A DNA stretch of 64,000 nt from Oligoflexales bacterium (lineage in GTDB: Bacteria; Bdellovibrionota_B; Oligoflexia; Oligoflexales; RGVZ01). The notes below the pieces were generated by a model, which saw only the letters and a list, made by a program, of their open reading frames with translations, searched no databases and was not told the origin of the DNA. Position numbers and translations under genes: made by a program. The stretch spans positions 186,001 through 250,000 of the forward strand of contig CANLUT010000002.1 in NCBI GenBank assembly GCA_947494335.1. The letters run 5' to 3'. Positions 36,808-45,825 of the stretch are shown one piece after another; position 1 is the first letter of the stretch, and each line of letters begins with the position of its first letter.

Positions 36808-37629
36808 ATGTCGAAAAAAGAAGAAAAAAAGGCTGAAAAAAAAGAAAAAGCTCCTGCGACACCCGAACAGGAAGCTGCCGCGGGCAAGAAAAAGAAACTT
36901 ATTATTTTTGGGGCTGCAGGCCTCCTGGTTGTTGCCGGAGGTGCCTTCGCCGCGATGAAGTTTCTTGGCGGATCTTCTAAGGATAAAAACAGCCCTCCCG
37001 CCGAGACCCCAGCTGAGACAGCATCAGAGGATACCGAGAAACAAGCGGAGCACGGCGACGCCGAGGGTAAAGCCGAGGGTAAAGCCGAGGGTGACGCGCA
37101 TGGTGAGGCAAAAAAAGACGACGGACACGGAGACAGTAAAAAAGACGACGGACACGGCGGTGGCCATGATGAGGCAAAAAAAGACGACGGACACGGCGGT
37201 GGCCATGGTGAGGCAAAAAAAGAAGACGGACACGGCGGTGACCATGGTGAGGCAAAAAAAGAAGACGGGCATGGAGAGGAGAAGGCTAAAGAGGGCGGCG
37301 AGAAATCCGCGAAAGGTCGCTACGCCGGAATTGGGTTGATGTATGAAATGAAGCCGTTTCATCTCAATTTAGGCAATCCGCTTGAGAATCGCTACGTACG
37401 GATGGAGATTCGCCTAGAATATAGTAACGAGGATCAGAAATCAGAATTGACCGCCCGTGATAGCCAGCTTCGGGACGCCGTTGTATCGATCATTAGCCGA
37501 AAAACACGCGAGCACCTGATTAGTCCTGATGGTAAAGACCAACTGAGACTCGAAATAAAAAATCGGCTTAACCAGTACCTGGATAAAAAAATCACAAATG
37601 TTTACATCACTGACATTCTGATCGAGTGA
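36808..37629 (+). CDS. fliL: Flagellar basal-body protein FliL with histidine-rich repeat linker
   Basis: 273 residues from the ATG at 36808 (MSKKEEKK), with GGAG upstream; a GTG at 36754 would add 18 unlikely residues. A Lys-rich cytoplasmic tail, one membrane helix (about 30-50) and then an unusual 110-residue periplasmic linker lead into the FliL domain (about 172-273). The linker has ten histidines and 13-residue repeats like HGEAKKDDGHGGG. FliL surrounds the stator units and stabilises torque. Typical FliL linkers are short, so this one is exceptional. First gene of the operon. Confidence 0.93.
   Translation: MSKKEEKKAEKKEKAPATPEQEAAAGKKKKLIIFGAAGLLVVAGGAFAAMKFLGGSSKDKNSPPAETPAETASEDTEKQAEHGDAEGKAEGKAEGDAHGEAKKDDGHGDSKKDDGHGGGHDEAKKDDGHGGGHGEAKKEDGHGGDHGEAKKEDGHGEEKAKEGGEKSAKGRYAGIGLMYEMKPFHLNLGNPLENRYVRMEIRLEYSNEDQKSELTARDSQLRDAVVSIISRKTREHLISPDGKDQLRLEIKNRLNQYLDKKITNVYITDILIE
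37099..37281 (+). repeat. 39-base tandem repeat inside fliL
   Basis: About four to five imperfect copies of a 39-base unit beginning CATGGTGAGGCAAAAAAAGA, in frame, encode 13-residue His/Lys/Asp/Gly-rich repeats. Just before it, a 12-base unit (GGTAAAGCCGAG) is repeated. Such arrays change copy number easily, here without a frameshift because the unit is a multiple of three. Confidence 0.85.
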
Positions 37630-37675
37630 AGTTTTCGCATCGTTTTACCACTGACTACAATGCGCGGAGAATACG

Positions 37676-38647
37676 ATGAATCAGGTCCTGTCACAAAATG
37701 AAGTTGATGCTCTATTGTCAGCCGTTTCTGACAATACAACGCCCGAACCTGGAGCTCCAGCGCCGGGAGGTCTAGGGGTCATGCAGTATGACTTGGCAAA
37801 CAACGACAAAATTATCCGCGGCAGGATGCCAACTCTTGATATTATTCATGATCGATTTATCCGCCTTTTCCGAATGAACCTTTCAAACTCTTTGCGGAAG
37901 ATGGCAAATATTTCTGTTAACAGCACTGGTCCAATGAAGTTCTCTGAATTTATGAACTCTCTTCCATTGCCATCCTGTCTTAATATTCTTCGACTAGACC
38001 CACTCCGCGGCGCCGCGGTCATGGTCATCGAATCAAAACTGCTTTATGCACTGGTTGACAGCTTTTTTGGCGGAGGCGAGGCGCCATTTACAAAAATTGA
38101 AGGCAAAGATTTCACGCCTATTGAAATAAAAATAGCCCGTCGCGTTGTATTAAATGCAATCGATGATCTTGAAAAGGCATGGGAGCCAGTGTACCCCTTG
38201 AAAATCGGATATAGCAGAACCGAAATCAACCCGCAATTCGTTGCAGTGGTTCCACCATCTGATGTGGTCATAGCTACGACGTTTGATATTGAGTTGGAGA
38301 AGGTGAGTGGGACGATAAAGCTCGTCATCCCCTACGCAACCCTCGAGCCGATCAAGTCAAAACTGTCGGTAGGATTTCAAAGCGAGCAGCTGGAAGTCGA
38401 CTTCATTTGGATCAACCGAATCAAAGAACAGATCATGCAAACTCCAGCCAATATCAATGTGAAACTTGGCCAAGCCGATATATCAGTACGGGATCTTCTC
38501 GAACTTGAGCCAGGCGATGTCATCCAACTCAATACCGACGCAACACTTCCGCTCGATGTTTTAATTGAAGGGGAACCAAAGTTTAAAGGCATTCCAGGAT
38601 TATCAAAAGGTAATAGAGCAATCAAAATCACGGATGTAATCGGATAA
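37676..38647 (+). CDS. fliM: Flagellar motor switch protein FliM
   Basis: 323 residues. The N-terminal LSQNEVDALLSAV is the CheY-P binding peptide. The middle domain (FIRLFRMNLSNSLRKM, FFGGGEAPF) forms the C-ring wall and binds FliG, and the C-terminal SpoA domain (IPLKVSVELG-like region NINVKLGQADISVRDLLEL) packs with FliN. It converts CheY binding into rotor reversal or speed change. It is 46 bases after fliL. The partner fliG is not in the window. Confidence 0.97.
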   Translation: MNQVLSQNEVDALLSAVSDNTTPEPGAPAPGGLGVMQYDLANNDKIIRGRMPTLDIIHDRFIRLFRMNLSNSLRKMANISVNSTGPMKFSEFMNSLPLPSCLNILRLDPLRGAAVMVIESKLLYALVDSFFGGGEAPFTKIEGKDFTPIEIKIARRVVLNAIDDLEKAWEPVYPLKIGYSRTEINPQFVAVVPPSDVVIATTFDIELEKVSGTIKLVIPYATLEPIKSKLSVGFQSEQLEVDFIWINRIKEQIMQTPANINVKLGQADISVRDLLELEPGDVIQLNTDATLPLDVLIEGEPKFKGIPGLSKGNRAIKITDVIG

Positions 38648-38682
38648 ACTTGAACAAAAGATCATCAACAAGGAGCGATGTC

Positions 38683-39117
38683 ATGTCAATGGATGGAAGC
38701 GAAGTAAAACCAGAGAACTTTGGTCTCGGAAACGAACTTGATGATGCGCTTTCTGATGCCGGTGGCGCAGAATCCGGAAAGTCCGAAGATAATCAACGCG
38801 TCGCTGCTGACGGTCCAGCAGCGCGACTTGGAAAGACGGATTTTTCTAAACTCAAAATGATTTTAGATATCCCATTAAAAGTAAGCGTAGAGCTCGGGCG
38901 AACTAAAATGCTCGTCAATGATCTACTCCAGCTTGGACAAGGCTCAGTCATAGAGCTTGAAAAAATCGCTGGAGAACCCATGGAAATTCTCATCAATGAC
39001 AAACTGGTTGCAATGGGCGAGGTCGTCGTAGTTAACGAGCACTTTGGTGTTCGCCTCACAGACGTTGTCAGTCAATTTGGTCTCGGTGATTTTGGCGCAA
39101 CTAAAGATGCAATCTAA
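38683..39117 (+). CDS. fliN: Flagellar motor switch protein FliN
   Basis: 144 residues from the ATG at 38683, which has AGGAG seven bases upstream; a TTG at 38650 would add 11 residues, and ATG at 38689 is a near alternative. The C-terminal SpoA domain is clear: LDIPLKVSVELGRTKMLVNDLLQLG, then PMEILINDKLVAMGEVVVVN. The acidic, variable N-terminal 60 residues are not conserved. FliN forms the base of the C-ring and docks FliH export complexes. Confidence 0.96.
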   Translation: MSMDGSEVKPENFGLGNELDDALSDAGGAESGKSEDNQRVAADGPAARLGKTDFSKLKMILDIPLKVSVELGRTKMLVNDLLQLGQGSVIELEKIAGEPMEILINDKLVAMGEVVVVNEHFGVRLTDVVSQFGLGDFGATKDAI

Positions 39118-39148
39118 CTAGAATCAAACCTTCCGCTGGAGAGCAGTC

Positions 39149-40639
39149 ATGTCAACCAAACTTCTAACCCTCATTCTAGGCGCCGCTGCCACAACAGCCG
39201 CTTTAGGAAACACTCCAAAAACCCCACAGTCACCGGTACCTAGTATTGAAACTCAGAATTCGTCGCCTGTCGTGCGTGCGACTCCCGCGGGCACGATAGA
39301 GACAACCGCTGATTCGGCCCTAGCTGCTCCAGCCGAATTGACATTGCCAGACAAAACCAATGCCGCCGTCTCGACTATCGAGAAAACTTTGCCGGATCAG
39401 ACGCTTGCTGACCAGCTAGCTACTAAGAAATCTGAGCAGCAAAAAATAGCTGCCCAGAAGGCTCAGGCACAAAAACTGGCTCGCCAAAAGGCGGCCGCTC
39501 AAAAACTGGTGGCCCAAAAGACTGCAGAAAAGAAAACGATAGCTGCAAAACAGGCGCAAGAATCCACAGCGAAATCTGGCACGCCAACATTAGGTACCGT
39601 ATCGACCGAAGTTGAAGGTGATATGACTATCATCACAGCACGGATGAACAACTCTCCTGTATGGAAAGACGTTAGCGTTGAGGAGCATGGAACTTTTCTA
39701 CAAGTAAAATTACCAGGAACAATCATTCCATCATCGGGAGAATTTCTTGATGGAAACGGCCCGTTCTTAAAAAAGATAGCCACATTCCAAATTGGCGAAT
39801 CTGATGGCGCTATTCGTTTATTTGTCAATCAGGATGGTGCGAAGGCAAAGCTTGCCACAACAGCGGAAGTCTTAGGTGATCGAATCGTCATGACAATTGA
39901 TCATAAAAAGCTTGAGCAGTTGATTACACCACCGGCAAAGGCTAACGCGGACTTACCTACTGCTGCGGATGTCATAGCAAAGACGGCAGTCGAAAGCTCT
40001 CAGCCGGCGCCGTCGGAGCTAATTTCCGCTGCGGGCACCATGCATGGCGAGTCTAAGTCAAACTCAAAATCTGAGCCTGTGCAGAATCTGTATAGTAAGC
40101 TGACGAAGATTGCGGGTTTCTTTGCCGTTTTATTCTTTGCGTTCTTAGGGATACACCAGCTGAGAACTAAGAAAGGAAAAAAACGTCCATCGTCACTTGC
40201 TAGTGATGAAATCGAACCGGCAACACTGAAGATTCTATCCACGATCAATCTCGGACAAAAGCAGCGTCTTAGTCTTGTACAAGTGGGGTCTCAGCAAGTT
40301 CTTCTTGGAGTCTCTTCCGAATCCATAAACATGCTCACAACAATTGAGTCGCGACCAGCGGCAAGTTTTGCAAGCCAATTAAATATGGCAAATCCAAACG
40401 CTGAAATCCGACTTAAGGCGCCTGACGATCTGACCCAGCAACGCCCCCAAAGAAGAACACTTCCGACAGGTGCTAATAGCTCGACGACGTCAAGCAAGAG
40501 CAACACATCTGCATCTTCCAGTATCAATATCGCAATCGACGATAACGGGCCGCGCGTTACAACAACTAAATCTGCAAAAAAAGACGAAGACATCACGCGC
40601 ATGCTGAGAGATAGGCTTAGGAATCTGCCTCCGGGATAA
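39149..40639 (+). CDS. fliO: FliO-like export protein with a large periplasmic AMIN-like extension
   Basis: 496 residues, about four times a typical FliO. A signal peptide is followed by a low-complexity Lys/Gln/Ala segment (about 92-138), an AMIN-like beta domain (about 147-252; FLQVKLPGTIIPSSG, LKKIATFQIGESDGAIRLFV, VMTID), one membrane helix (320-336) and a cytoplasmic FliO domain (about 358-402; KILSTINLGQKQRLSLVQVG, QQVLLGVS). FliO assists assembly of the FliP ring. AMIN domains bind peptidoglycan in AmiC and PilQ, so this fusion may tie the export gate to the cell wall, which is inference. Position between fliN and fliP supports fliO. Confidence 0.85.
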   Translation: MSTKLLTLILGAAATTAALGNTPKTPQSPVPSIETQNSSPVVRATPAGTIETTADSALAAPAELTLPDKTNAAVSTIEKTLPDQTLADQLATKKSEQQKIAAQKAQAQKLARQKAAAQKLVAQKTAEKKTIAAKQAQESTAKSGTPTLGTVSTEVEGDMTIITARMNNSPVWKDVSVEEHGTFLQVKLPGTIIPSSGEFLDGNGPFLKKIATFQIGESDGAIRLFVNQDGAKAKLATTAEVLGDRIVMTIDHKKLEQLITPPAKANADLPTAADVIAKTAVESSQPAPSELISAAGTMHGESKSNSKSEPVQNLYSKLTKIAGFFAVLFFAFLGIHQLRTKKGKKRPSSLASDEIEPATLKILSTINLGQKQRLSLVQVGSQQVLLGVSSESINMLTTIESRPAASFASQLNMANPNAEIRLKAPDDLTQQRPQRRTLPTGANSSTTSSKSNTSASSSINIAIDDNGPRVTTTKSAKKDEDITRMLRDRLRNLPPG

Positions 40640-40664
40640 ACACCTCACTGTTGGAAATAAAAGT

Positions 40665-41435
40665 ATGCTCAGCAAAAATGAAAAATTAATGGTTTACGTG
40701 CTTGCTGTAGTGGCCGTTGCACTCACGGCTAACGCCGCGTTCGCAGACGCTGGAGTTCCGAAGCTACAAGTAAATCTGAGCCAAACTGACGATCCAACAG
40801 CTGTTGTCCCTGCCATCAAAATCATAAGCATTCTGACGGTACTCAGTGTTGCGCCAGCGATTCTCTTAATGATGACCTCATTTACAAGAATCCTGGTCGT
40901 TTTGAGTTTTCTTAAACAGGCTATAGGAACAAATACGATGCCACCCAACCAGGTGGTCCTCGGATTGTCTCTTTTTCTTACAATGTTTACGATGGCTCCT
41001 GTTTGGGGCCCGATCAACGATCGGGTGATAACACCACTTTCACAGAATGCCATCACCCAGGAACAGGCACTCAATGAGATTACCAAACCTGTACGTAAGT
41101 TCATGCTCGCAGAAACAAGGGAGTCTGATCTGGGCCTTTTCATGAATCTTTCGAAACTGAGTAAACCGTCGAATGAGTCCGAGATCCCGATGAGTGTCTT
41201 GATCCCATCATTCATGATCAGCGAGCTCAAAACAGCATTTCAGATCGGATTTTTGATCTATATTCCGTTTCTTGTTATCGACATGGTAGTCTCAGCCATC
41301 CTTATGGCTATGGGTATGATGATGCTACCGCCTACCGTGGTATCACTTCCATTTAAGCTAGTTCTATTTGTGCTGGTTGACGGTTGGTCCTTGATAGTTG
41401 GCGCACTGGTGAAAAGCTTCCACACTTACTCGTAA
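40665..41435 (+). CDS. fliP: Flagellar type III export gate protein FliP
   Basis: 256 residues with a cleavable signal peptide, as is usual for FliP, then IKIISILTVLSVAPAILLMMTSFTRILVVLSFLKQAIGTNTMPPNQVVLGL and the C-terminal DMVVSAILMAMGMMMLPP. Four membrane segments are visible. Five FliP subunits form the core of the export gate with FliQ and FliR. Twelve bases separate it from fliQ. Confidence 0.98.
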   Translation: MLSKNEKLMVYVLAVVAVALTANAAFADAGVPKLQVNLSQTDDPTAVVPAIKIISILTVLSVAPAILLMMTSFTRILVVLSFLKQAIGTNTMPPNQVVLGLSLFLTMFTMAPVWGPINDRVITPLSQNAITQEQALNEITKPVRKFMLAETRESDLGLFMNLSKLSKPSNESEIPMSVLIPSFMISELKTAFQIGFLIYIPFLVIDMVVSAILMAMGMMMLPPTVVSLPFKLVLFVLVDGWSLIVGALVKSFHTYS

Positions 41436-41447
41436 AAGAGGTGGCTA

Positions 41448-41717
41448 ATGACAGAGCAAACCGTTATCGACCTCGGACTAAACGCCGTCTGGATCGCAAG
41501 CCTGATTTCAGCGCCTGCCTTACTTTCTATTTTGATCACAGGACTCATCGTCTCAGTTCTGCAGGCAGCAACTCAAATCAACGAACAGACATTAAGTTTT
41601 ATTCCTAAGATCTTGGTCATGACAATCGCACTAGCGATCACTGGCCCCTGGATCCTTGAAACATTTATTCACTTCACCATTGGCATTTTCAACCGCATCC
41701 CAAACATAGTCCGATAA
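41448..41717 (+). CDS. fliQ: Flagellar type III export gate protein FliQ
   Basis: 89 residues, two membrane hairpin helices (VWIASLISAPALLSILITGLIV; ILVMTIALAITGPWILETF) joined by the conserved QAATQINEQTLSFIPKI. Four copies wrap the FliP/FliR core. AGAGGTGGCTA precedes the ATG. Length and sequence are typical. Confidence 0.97.
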   Translation: MTEQTVIDLGLNAVWIASLISAPALLSILITGLIVSVLQAATQINEQTLSFIPKILVMTIALAITGPWILETFIHFTIGIFNRIPNIVR

Positions 41718-41732
41718 TGGGAGAATGAATCC

Positions 41733-42521
41733 GTGTTTGCCTTCAGTACAGAAGCAATATTGACAGCAGCAGCGACATTTCTTCGCATAAGCTGCATCAT
41801 AGCTCTCTTGCCCCTTTTCGGGGAGGCAAACGTTCCCGTTCGCGTGCGAATTCTTCTGTCCGTCGCATTAACTGTCGGAATCTATCCCCTATTGCCTGCC
41901 TCATATGAACATCAGTTGGTCGCCGCACTGTCGGATGTAGCACCCTTGAGCTTACTGATTATCCGAGAGATGCTGATAGGGCTCGTCATCGGATACACTG
42001 CAAAACTCGCTTTCGATGGGATTGTTATGGCCGCGAACATGGTTGGCCTGCAGATGGGCTTTAATACCGGAAGCATTTTCATGCCAGATAGCGATGAACA
42101 AACCAATGGATTCAGCGCGCTACATCGACTGCTTATAATTCTCATCTTTCTCGCGCTAAACATGCACCATATCTACATAAAAACAATATGGGACTCATTC
42201 GTCGTAATCCCTATTGGACAAGCTCTTCCAACCGGCCAGCTTCAAGATATACTTCTACGTGTATCGGGAGCCGTCTTCTCCACTTCCCTGCAGCTTGCTG
42301 CGCCTCTTCTCGTTGGCCTCCTTTTTTCAACAGCTGCAATGGGTTTAATTAATCGAGCTGTGCCCCAGGCAAATGTTTTCGTTTTGAGCTTTCCAACGAA
42401 TTTTTTTGTCGGGCTATTTATCTATATGGCACTACTTCCGCTTCTGCCTGGTTGGCTTCAAAGCCATTTCTCCGAAAGCCAGAGGCATCTATTAACTGCT
42501 CTAGTCGCTATTGGCCGATAA
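41733..42521 (+). CDS. fliR: Flagellar type III export gate protein FliR
   Basis: 262 residues, about seven membrane segments. FRISCIIALLPLFGEANVPVRVRILLSVALT and AANMVGLQMGFNTGSIFMPDSDEQTNG are characteristic. One copy completes the helical FliPQR core. The start is GTG at 41733; GGGAG lies about 11 bases upstream. It ends 15 bases before flhB, with which it interacts. Confidence 0.96.
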   Translation: MFAFSTEAILTAAATFLRISCIIALLPLFGEANVPVRVRILLSVALTVGIYPLLPASYEHQLVAALSDVAPLSLLIIREMLIGLVIGYTAKLAFDGIVMAANMVGLQMGFNTGSIFMPDSDEQTNGFSALHRLLIILIFLALNMHHIYIKTIWDSFVVIPIGQALPTGQLQDILLRVSGAVFSTSLQLAAPLLVGLLFSTAAMGLINRAVPQANVFVLSFPTNFFVGLFIYMALLPLLPGWLQSHFSESQRHLLTALVAIGR

Positions 42522-42536
42522 ATCTAGGAGGGTAAA

Positions 42537-43655
42537 ATGGCTGAAGGTGATAACAGCACAGACCAGGAAGATAAAACCGAAGAAGCGTCCGCCGAGCGAC
42601 GTGACGACTTCCGCGAGCAAGGCAACGTCGCCAATAGTCACGATCTAAGCCAAGTCGCAGGCCTCGCTTCCATCGCAATTTTTATCAGCTGGTATACACC
42701 ACAAATTATTAGCATCTCCAAAAAGCTGTTTATTCGCAATTTTCAGGCCGCGGAAACATTCCGCGTGTCCGACAAAAACCTAATGTCTTATCTCAGCACA
42801 ACATGGCTCGACATCCTTTACATCATTTCGCCAGTCTTTATTGTCGCAGCCATTGCTGGCTCCCTCGCCACACTGCTCCAGACACAATTCAACTGGTCGT
42901 GGAAGAAGCTTGAATTCAACTGGGAAAAATTAAATCCCCTGCCCGGCATGGCACGCCTCTTCAGTAAAGATACAGTGGTAGGCATTATTAAAACCATCGC
43001 TAAGCTGTTTGCCGTCTCGGTCATCGCGTGGCTCATATTGGCTGGAGAATGGAGAAAGGTACCATCTCTTCTGAACGCCAGCTTCATTTATTCATGGAAT
43101 TACTGGAATGACATCACGACCCAGCTCCTTTGGGGTGTTATTGGTCTAATGCTTTTCGTTGGTGCTGGTGACTTTATTTATAATTTTGTCAGCATGGAAA
43201 ACAAAATGAAAATGTCTAAAGAGGAAGTTAAAGAGGAGCTCAAACAGCGCGAAACCGATCCACATATAAAGGCAAAACTACGCCGCATGGCCCGAGAGAT
43301 AGCTACTAGAAAAGCCGTCGAAAACACCAAAAATGCGACTGTTTTAATTACAAACCCTACGCATTACTCAATCGCCATTCGCTACGAAATCGGCATGGCT
43401 GCGCCCGTTGTTTTGGCAAAAGGGGTAGACTTCTTAGCGCTTAAAATGCGCGAGGTTGCTCGCGAATCCGAAATACCCATTGTTGAAAATAAGCCGTTGG
43501 CGAGAGCTATCTATGCCTCTGTAAAAGAAGGGGAGGAGATTCCGGTTGGCATGTATCAGGCTGTTAGCGAGATCATTAAATTTGTCTTCAAACTCAAAGG
43601 TGTCAGCGTACCGCGTCGGCAAGAAGTGGCGCGAAACCAAGAGTCCATTGAGTAA
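42537..43655 (+). CDS. flhB: Flagellar export switch protein FlhB
   Basis: 372 residues. Four membrane helices (about 37-215) are followed by a cytoplasmic domain carrying the self-cleavage motif NPTH (273-276) in VLITNPTHYSIAIRYE. Cleavage switches substrate choice from rod/hook to filament type. The N-terminal DKTEEASAERRDDFREQGN is typical. AGGAGGG sits a few bases before the ATG, one of the strongest ribosome sites in the operon. Confidence 0.98.
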   Translation: MAEGDNSTDQEDKTEEASAERRDDFREQGNVANSHDLSQVAGLASIAIFISWYTPQIISISKKLFIRNFQAAETFRVSDKNLMSYLSTTWLDILYIISPVFIVAAIAGSLATLLQTQFNWSWKKLEFNWEKLNPLPGMARLFSKDTVVGIIKTIAKLFAVSVIAWLILAGEWRKVPSLLNASFIYSWNYWNDITTQLLWGVIGLMLFVGAGDFIYNFVSMENKMKMSKEEVKEELKQRETDPHIKAKLRRMAREIATRKAVENTKNATVLITNPTHYSIAIRYEIGMAAPVVLAKGVDFLALKMREVARESEIPIVENKPLARAIYASVKEGEEIPVGMYQAVSEIIKFVFKLKGVSVPRRQEVARNQESIE

Positions 43656-43670
43656 ATCTGAGAGGAAACC

Positions 43671-45797
43671 ATGGCACAGGCGACAGCAAAATCAATCAAG
43701 CAAAATCGCGAGCGGGCAAAATCGTCCGGGCCTGGATTTTTGGAAATCATCAAAAGTACAGACGTGCTTTTTGCCGTAGGTGTTGTTGCTGGCGTTTTCC
43801 TGATGCTCGTTCCTCTTCCGCCGCTTCTAATGGACATGCTTCTAGCAGTCTCCATAACACTTGGCGTTTTGATTCTTCTGATCTCGACTTACATAAAAGA
43901 ACCTTTAGAGTTTTCAACATTTCCTACAATTCTTCTCCTATCGACAGGTCTTCGACTTGCATTAAACGTCGCGAGCACAAGAGCAATTCTTCTCGATGGA
44001 GCCACGGGCGAAATCTCACACGTGATCCAAGCATTCGGCGAGTTTGTGGTAGGGGGTAATTACTTTGTCGGGGTTGTAATTTTCCTTATTTTGAACGTTG
44101 TAAACTTCTTCGTTATCACCAAAGGCTCCGGACGGGTCGCTGAAGTTGGCGCCCGATTCACCTTGGATGCAATGCCAGGCAAGCAAATGGCCATCGACGC
44201 CGAACTAAATGCTGGTGTCATAGACAGAGAAGAGGCAAAACGACGCAGAAGGAAAGTTGAACGCGAAGCTGATTTCCATGGCTCCATGGATGGTGCGTCC
44301 AAATTCGTTCGTGGTGATGCAATTGCAGGCATCATTATCACTTTGATTAACGTCATTGTCGGCTTAGCGGTTGGCGTGATGCAGCATGGAATGTCATTTA
44401 AAGATGCCGCATCGAAGTATACGTTGCTGTCGATTGGTGATGGACTTGTTGCGATCATTCCATCGCTACTTATCTCAATTGCAGCCGGTATCGTTGTAAC
44501 AAGAAGTTCTACCGAGGCTGGCCTTAGTGACGAAATCCAAGGTCAATTTGTCACCCATACAAAGCCACTTTACGTCTGCGGCGGCCTTATGGGCGTCCTA
44601 AGCATTCTTCCAGGATTTCCTTTTCTGCCGTTTATCGCGCTCGCAATATTATTTTTCTTTATCGGCCGCTATAGTGCTGCAGCAGTTGCCGAGAAGGAGG
44701 CTGAGCGCATTGCAGAAGAGGCCAATAAGAGCCGACTTGCAGAAGGCACCTCTGATTCCATTGAAAGCATGCTGCACGTCGACACTCTTAGCCTTGAGGT
44801 TGGCGTTGGCTTAGTACCATTGGTAGATCAGGCGCAGGATGGAGAGGTTCTCGAACGAATAGTCAGCGCGAGGAAGCAGTTTGCGCAAGACCTAGGAATC
44901 ATTGTTCCGATGGTCATGGTTCGAGACAACATTCAGCTAAAACCTGGTGAATATCAGATCCTGTTAAAAGGAAACGTGATAGGTCGCGGAAACCTTATGG
45001 TCGATCACTGGTTAGCAATGGATCCAGGAGACATTTCGGATCCTATCAGAGGCATTAAAGCGAAGGAGCCCGCCTACGGACTGGACGCTCTTTGGATCAA
45101 GACGGCACAGAAGGACGAAGCTACATTCCGCGGTTATACAGTTGTTAACTGCGCTACAGTGATAGTTACCCACCTGACAAAACTGATTGGCGAGAACGCT
45201 CATAATCTGCTGGGGCGCCAGGAGACTCAAAAACTTATCGATAATTTGAAAGCCGAAGCGCCCAAGGTGGTCGATGAAGTTATCGGCGCTGACCGTATGA
45301 CACTCGGAGATGTTGTCAAAGTCTTACAAAACCTGTTGGCAGAATCAGTAAGTATTCGGGATATCCACAGTATTTTTGAGACCCTTGCCGATCACTGCAA
45401 GAAGGTCTCACATCCAGATATCCTGACACGTTATGTCCGTAAATCAATTGGGCGTGGTATAATTAAAAAATACTTAGCAAACGAAAATACTCTGCACATT
45501 GCAACGCTCGATCGGGCCGTGGAAGACGTTTTAGTTGGCGCACTCCAATCCGCCGAAGATGGCTCCACATACTTCAACATCGACACGAAGTATGTTGAGC
45601 GCCTTCTAAATCAGGTCGCCGATGTCATGCGCAAATTTGACTCGTTTGGAACCATGCCGGTCTTAGTGTGCGGCTCACGAATTCGGTGGGACCTAAGAAA
45701 GCTCATCAATCGTTTTGTGCCAGGAATCGTGGTGGTAGCGTTCGACGAGATCCCTTCTGAGGTGCAGACAAATAAAGTTGGCGTTGTGTCGTTGTAA
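43671..45797 (+). CDS. flhA: Flagellar export protein FlhA
   Basis: 708 residues. The N-terminal half has about eight membrane helices with the FHIPEP-family signatures LRLALNVASTRAILLDG and GRVAEVGARFTLDAMPGKQMAIDAEL (positions around 100-170). The cytoplasmic C-terminal domain forms the nonameric ring that receives chaperone-substrate complexes. Its length matches the family. It uses the proton motive force to drive export. Confidence 0.98.
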   Translation: MAQATAKSIKQNRERAKSSGPGFLEIIKSTDVLFAVGVVAGVFLMLVPLPPLLMDMLLAVSITLGVLILLISTYIKEPLEFSTFPTILLLSTGLRLALNVASTRAILLDGATGEISHVIQAFGEFVVGGNYFVGVVIFLILNVVNFFVITKGSGRVAEVGARFTLDAMPGKQMAIDAELNAGVIDREEAKRRRRKVEREADFHGSMDGASKFVRGDAIAGIIITLINVIVGLAVGVMQHGMSFKDAASKYTLLSIGDGLVAIIPSLLISIAAGIVVTRSSTEAGLSDEIQGQFVTHTKPLYVCGGLMGVLSILPGFPFLPFIALAILFFFIGRYSAAAVAEKEAERIAEEANKSRLAEGTSDSIESMLHVDTLSLEVGVGLVPLVDQAQDGEVLERIVSARKQFAQDLGIIVPMVMVRDNIQLKPGEYQILLKGNVIGRGNLMVDHWLAMDPGDISDPIRGIKAKEPAYGLDALWIKTAQKDEATFRGYTVVNCATVIVTHLTKLIGENAHNLLGRQETQKLIDNLKAEAPKVVDEVIGADRMTLGDVVKVLQNLLAESVSIRDIHSIFETLADHCKKVSHPDILTRYVRKSIGRGIIKKYLANENTLHIATLDRAVEDVLVGALQSAEDGSTYFNIDTKYVERLLNQVADVMRKFDSFGTMPVLVCGSRIRWDLRKLINRFVPGIVVVAFDEIPSEVQTNKVGVVSL

Positions 45798-45825
45798 GAA
45801 GATTTTTGAGGGAAAGGAAAATCTT

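Noticed and set aside
37099-37281. Regular repeats that could suggest a CRISPR array
   Set aside because: The units are in frame inside fliL, adjacent with no spacers, and encode a repeated peptide.
40694-41230. A 178-codon minus-strand frame opposite fliP
   Set aside because: It is antisense to a strongly conserved gene, with no ribosome site or motif.
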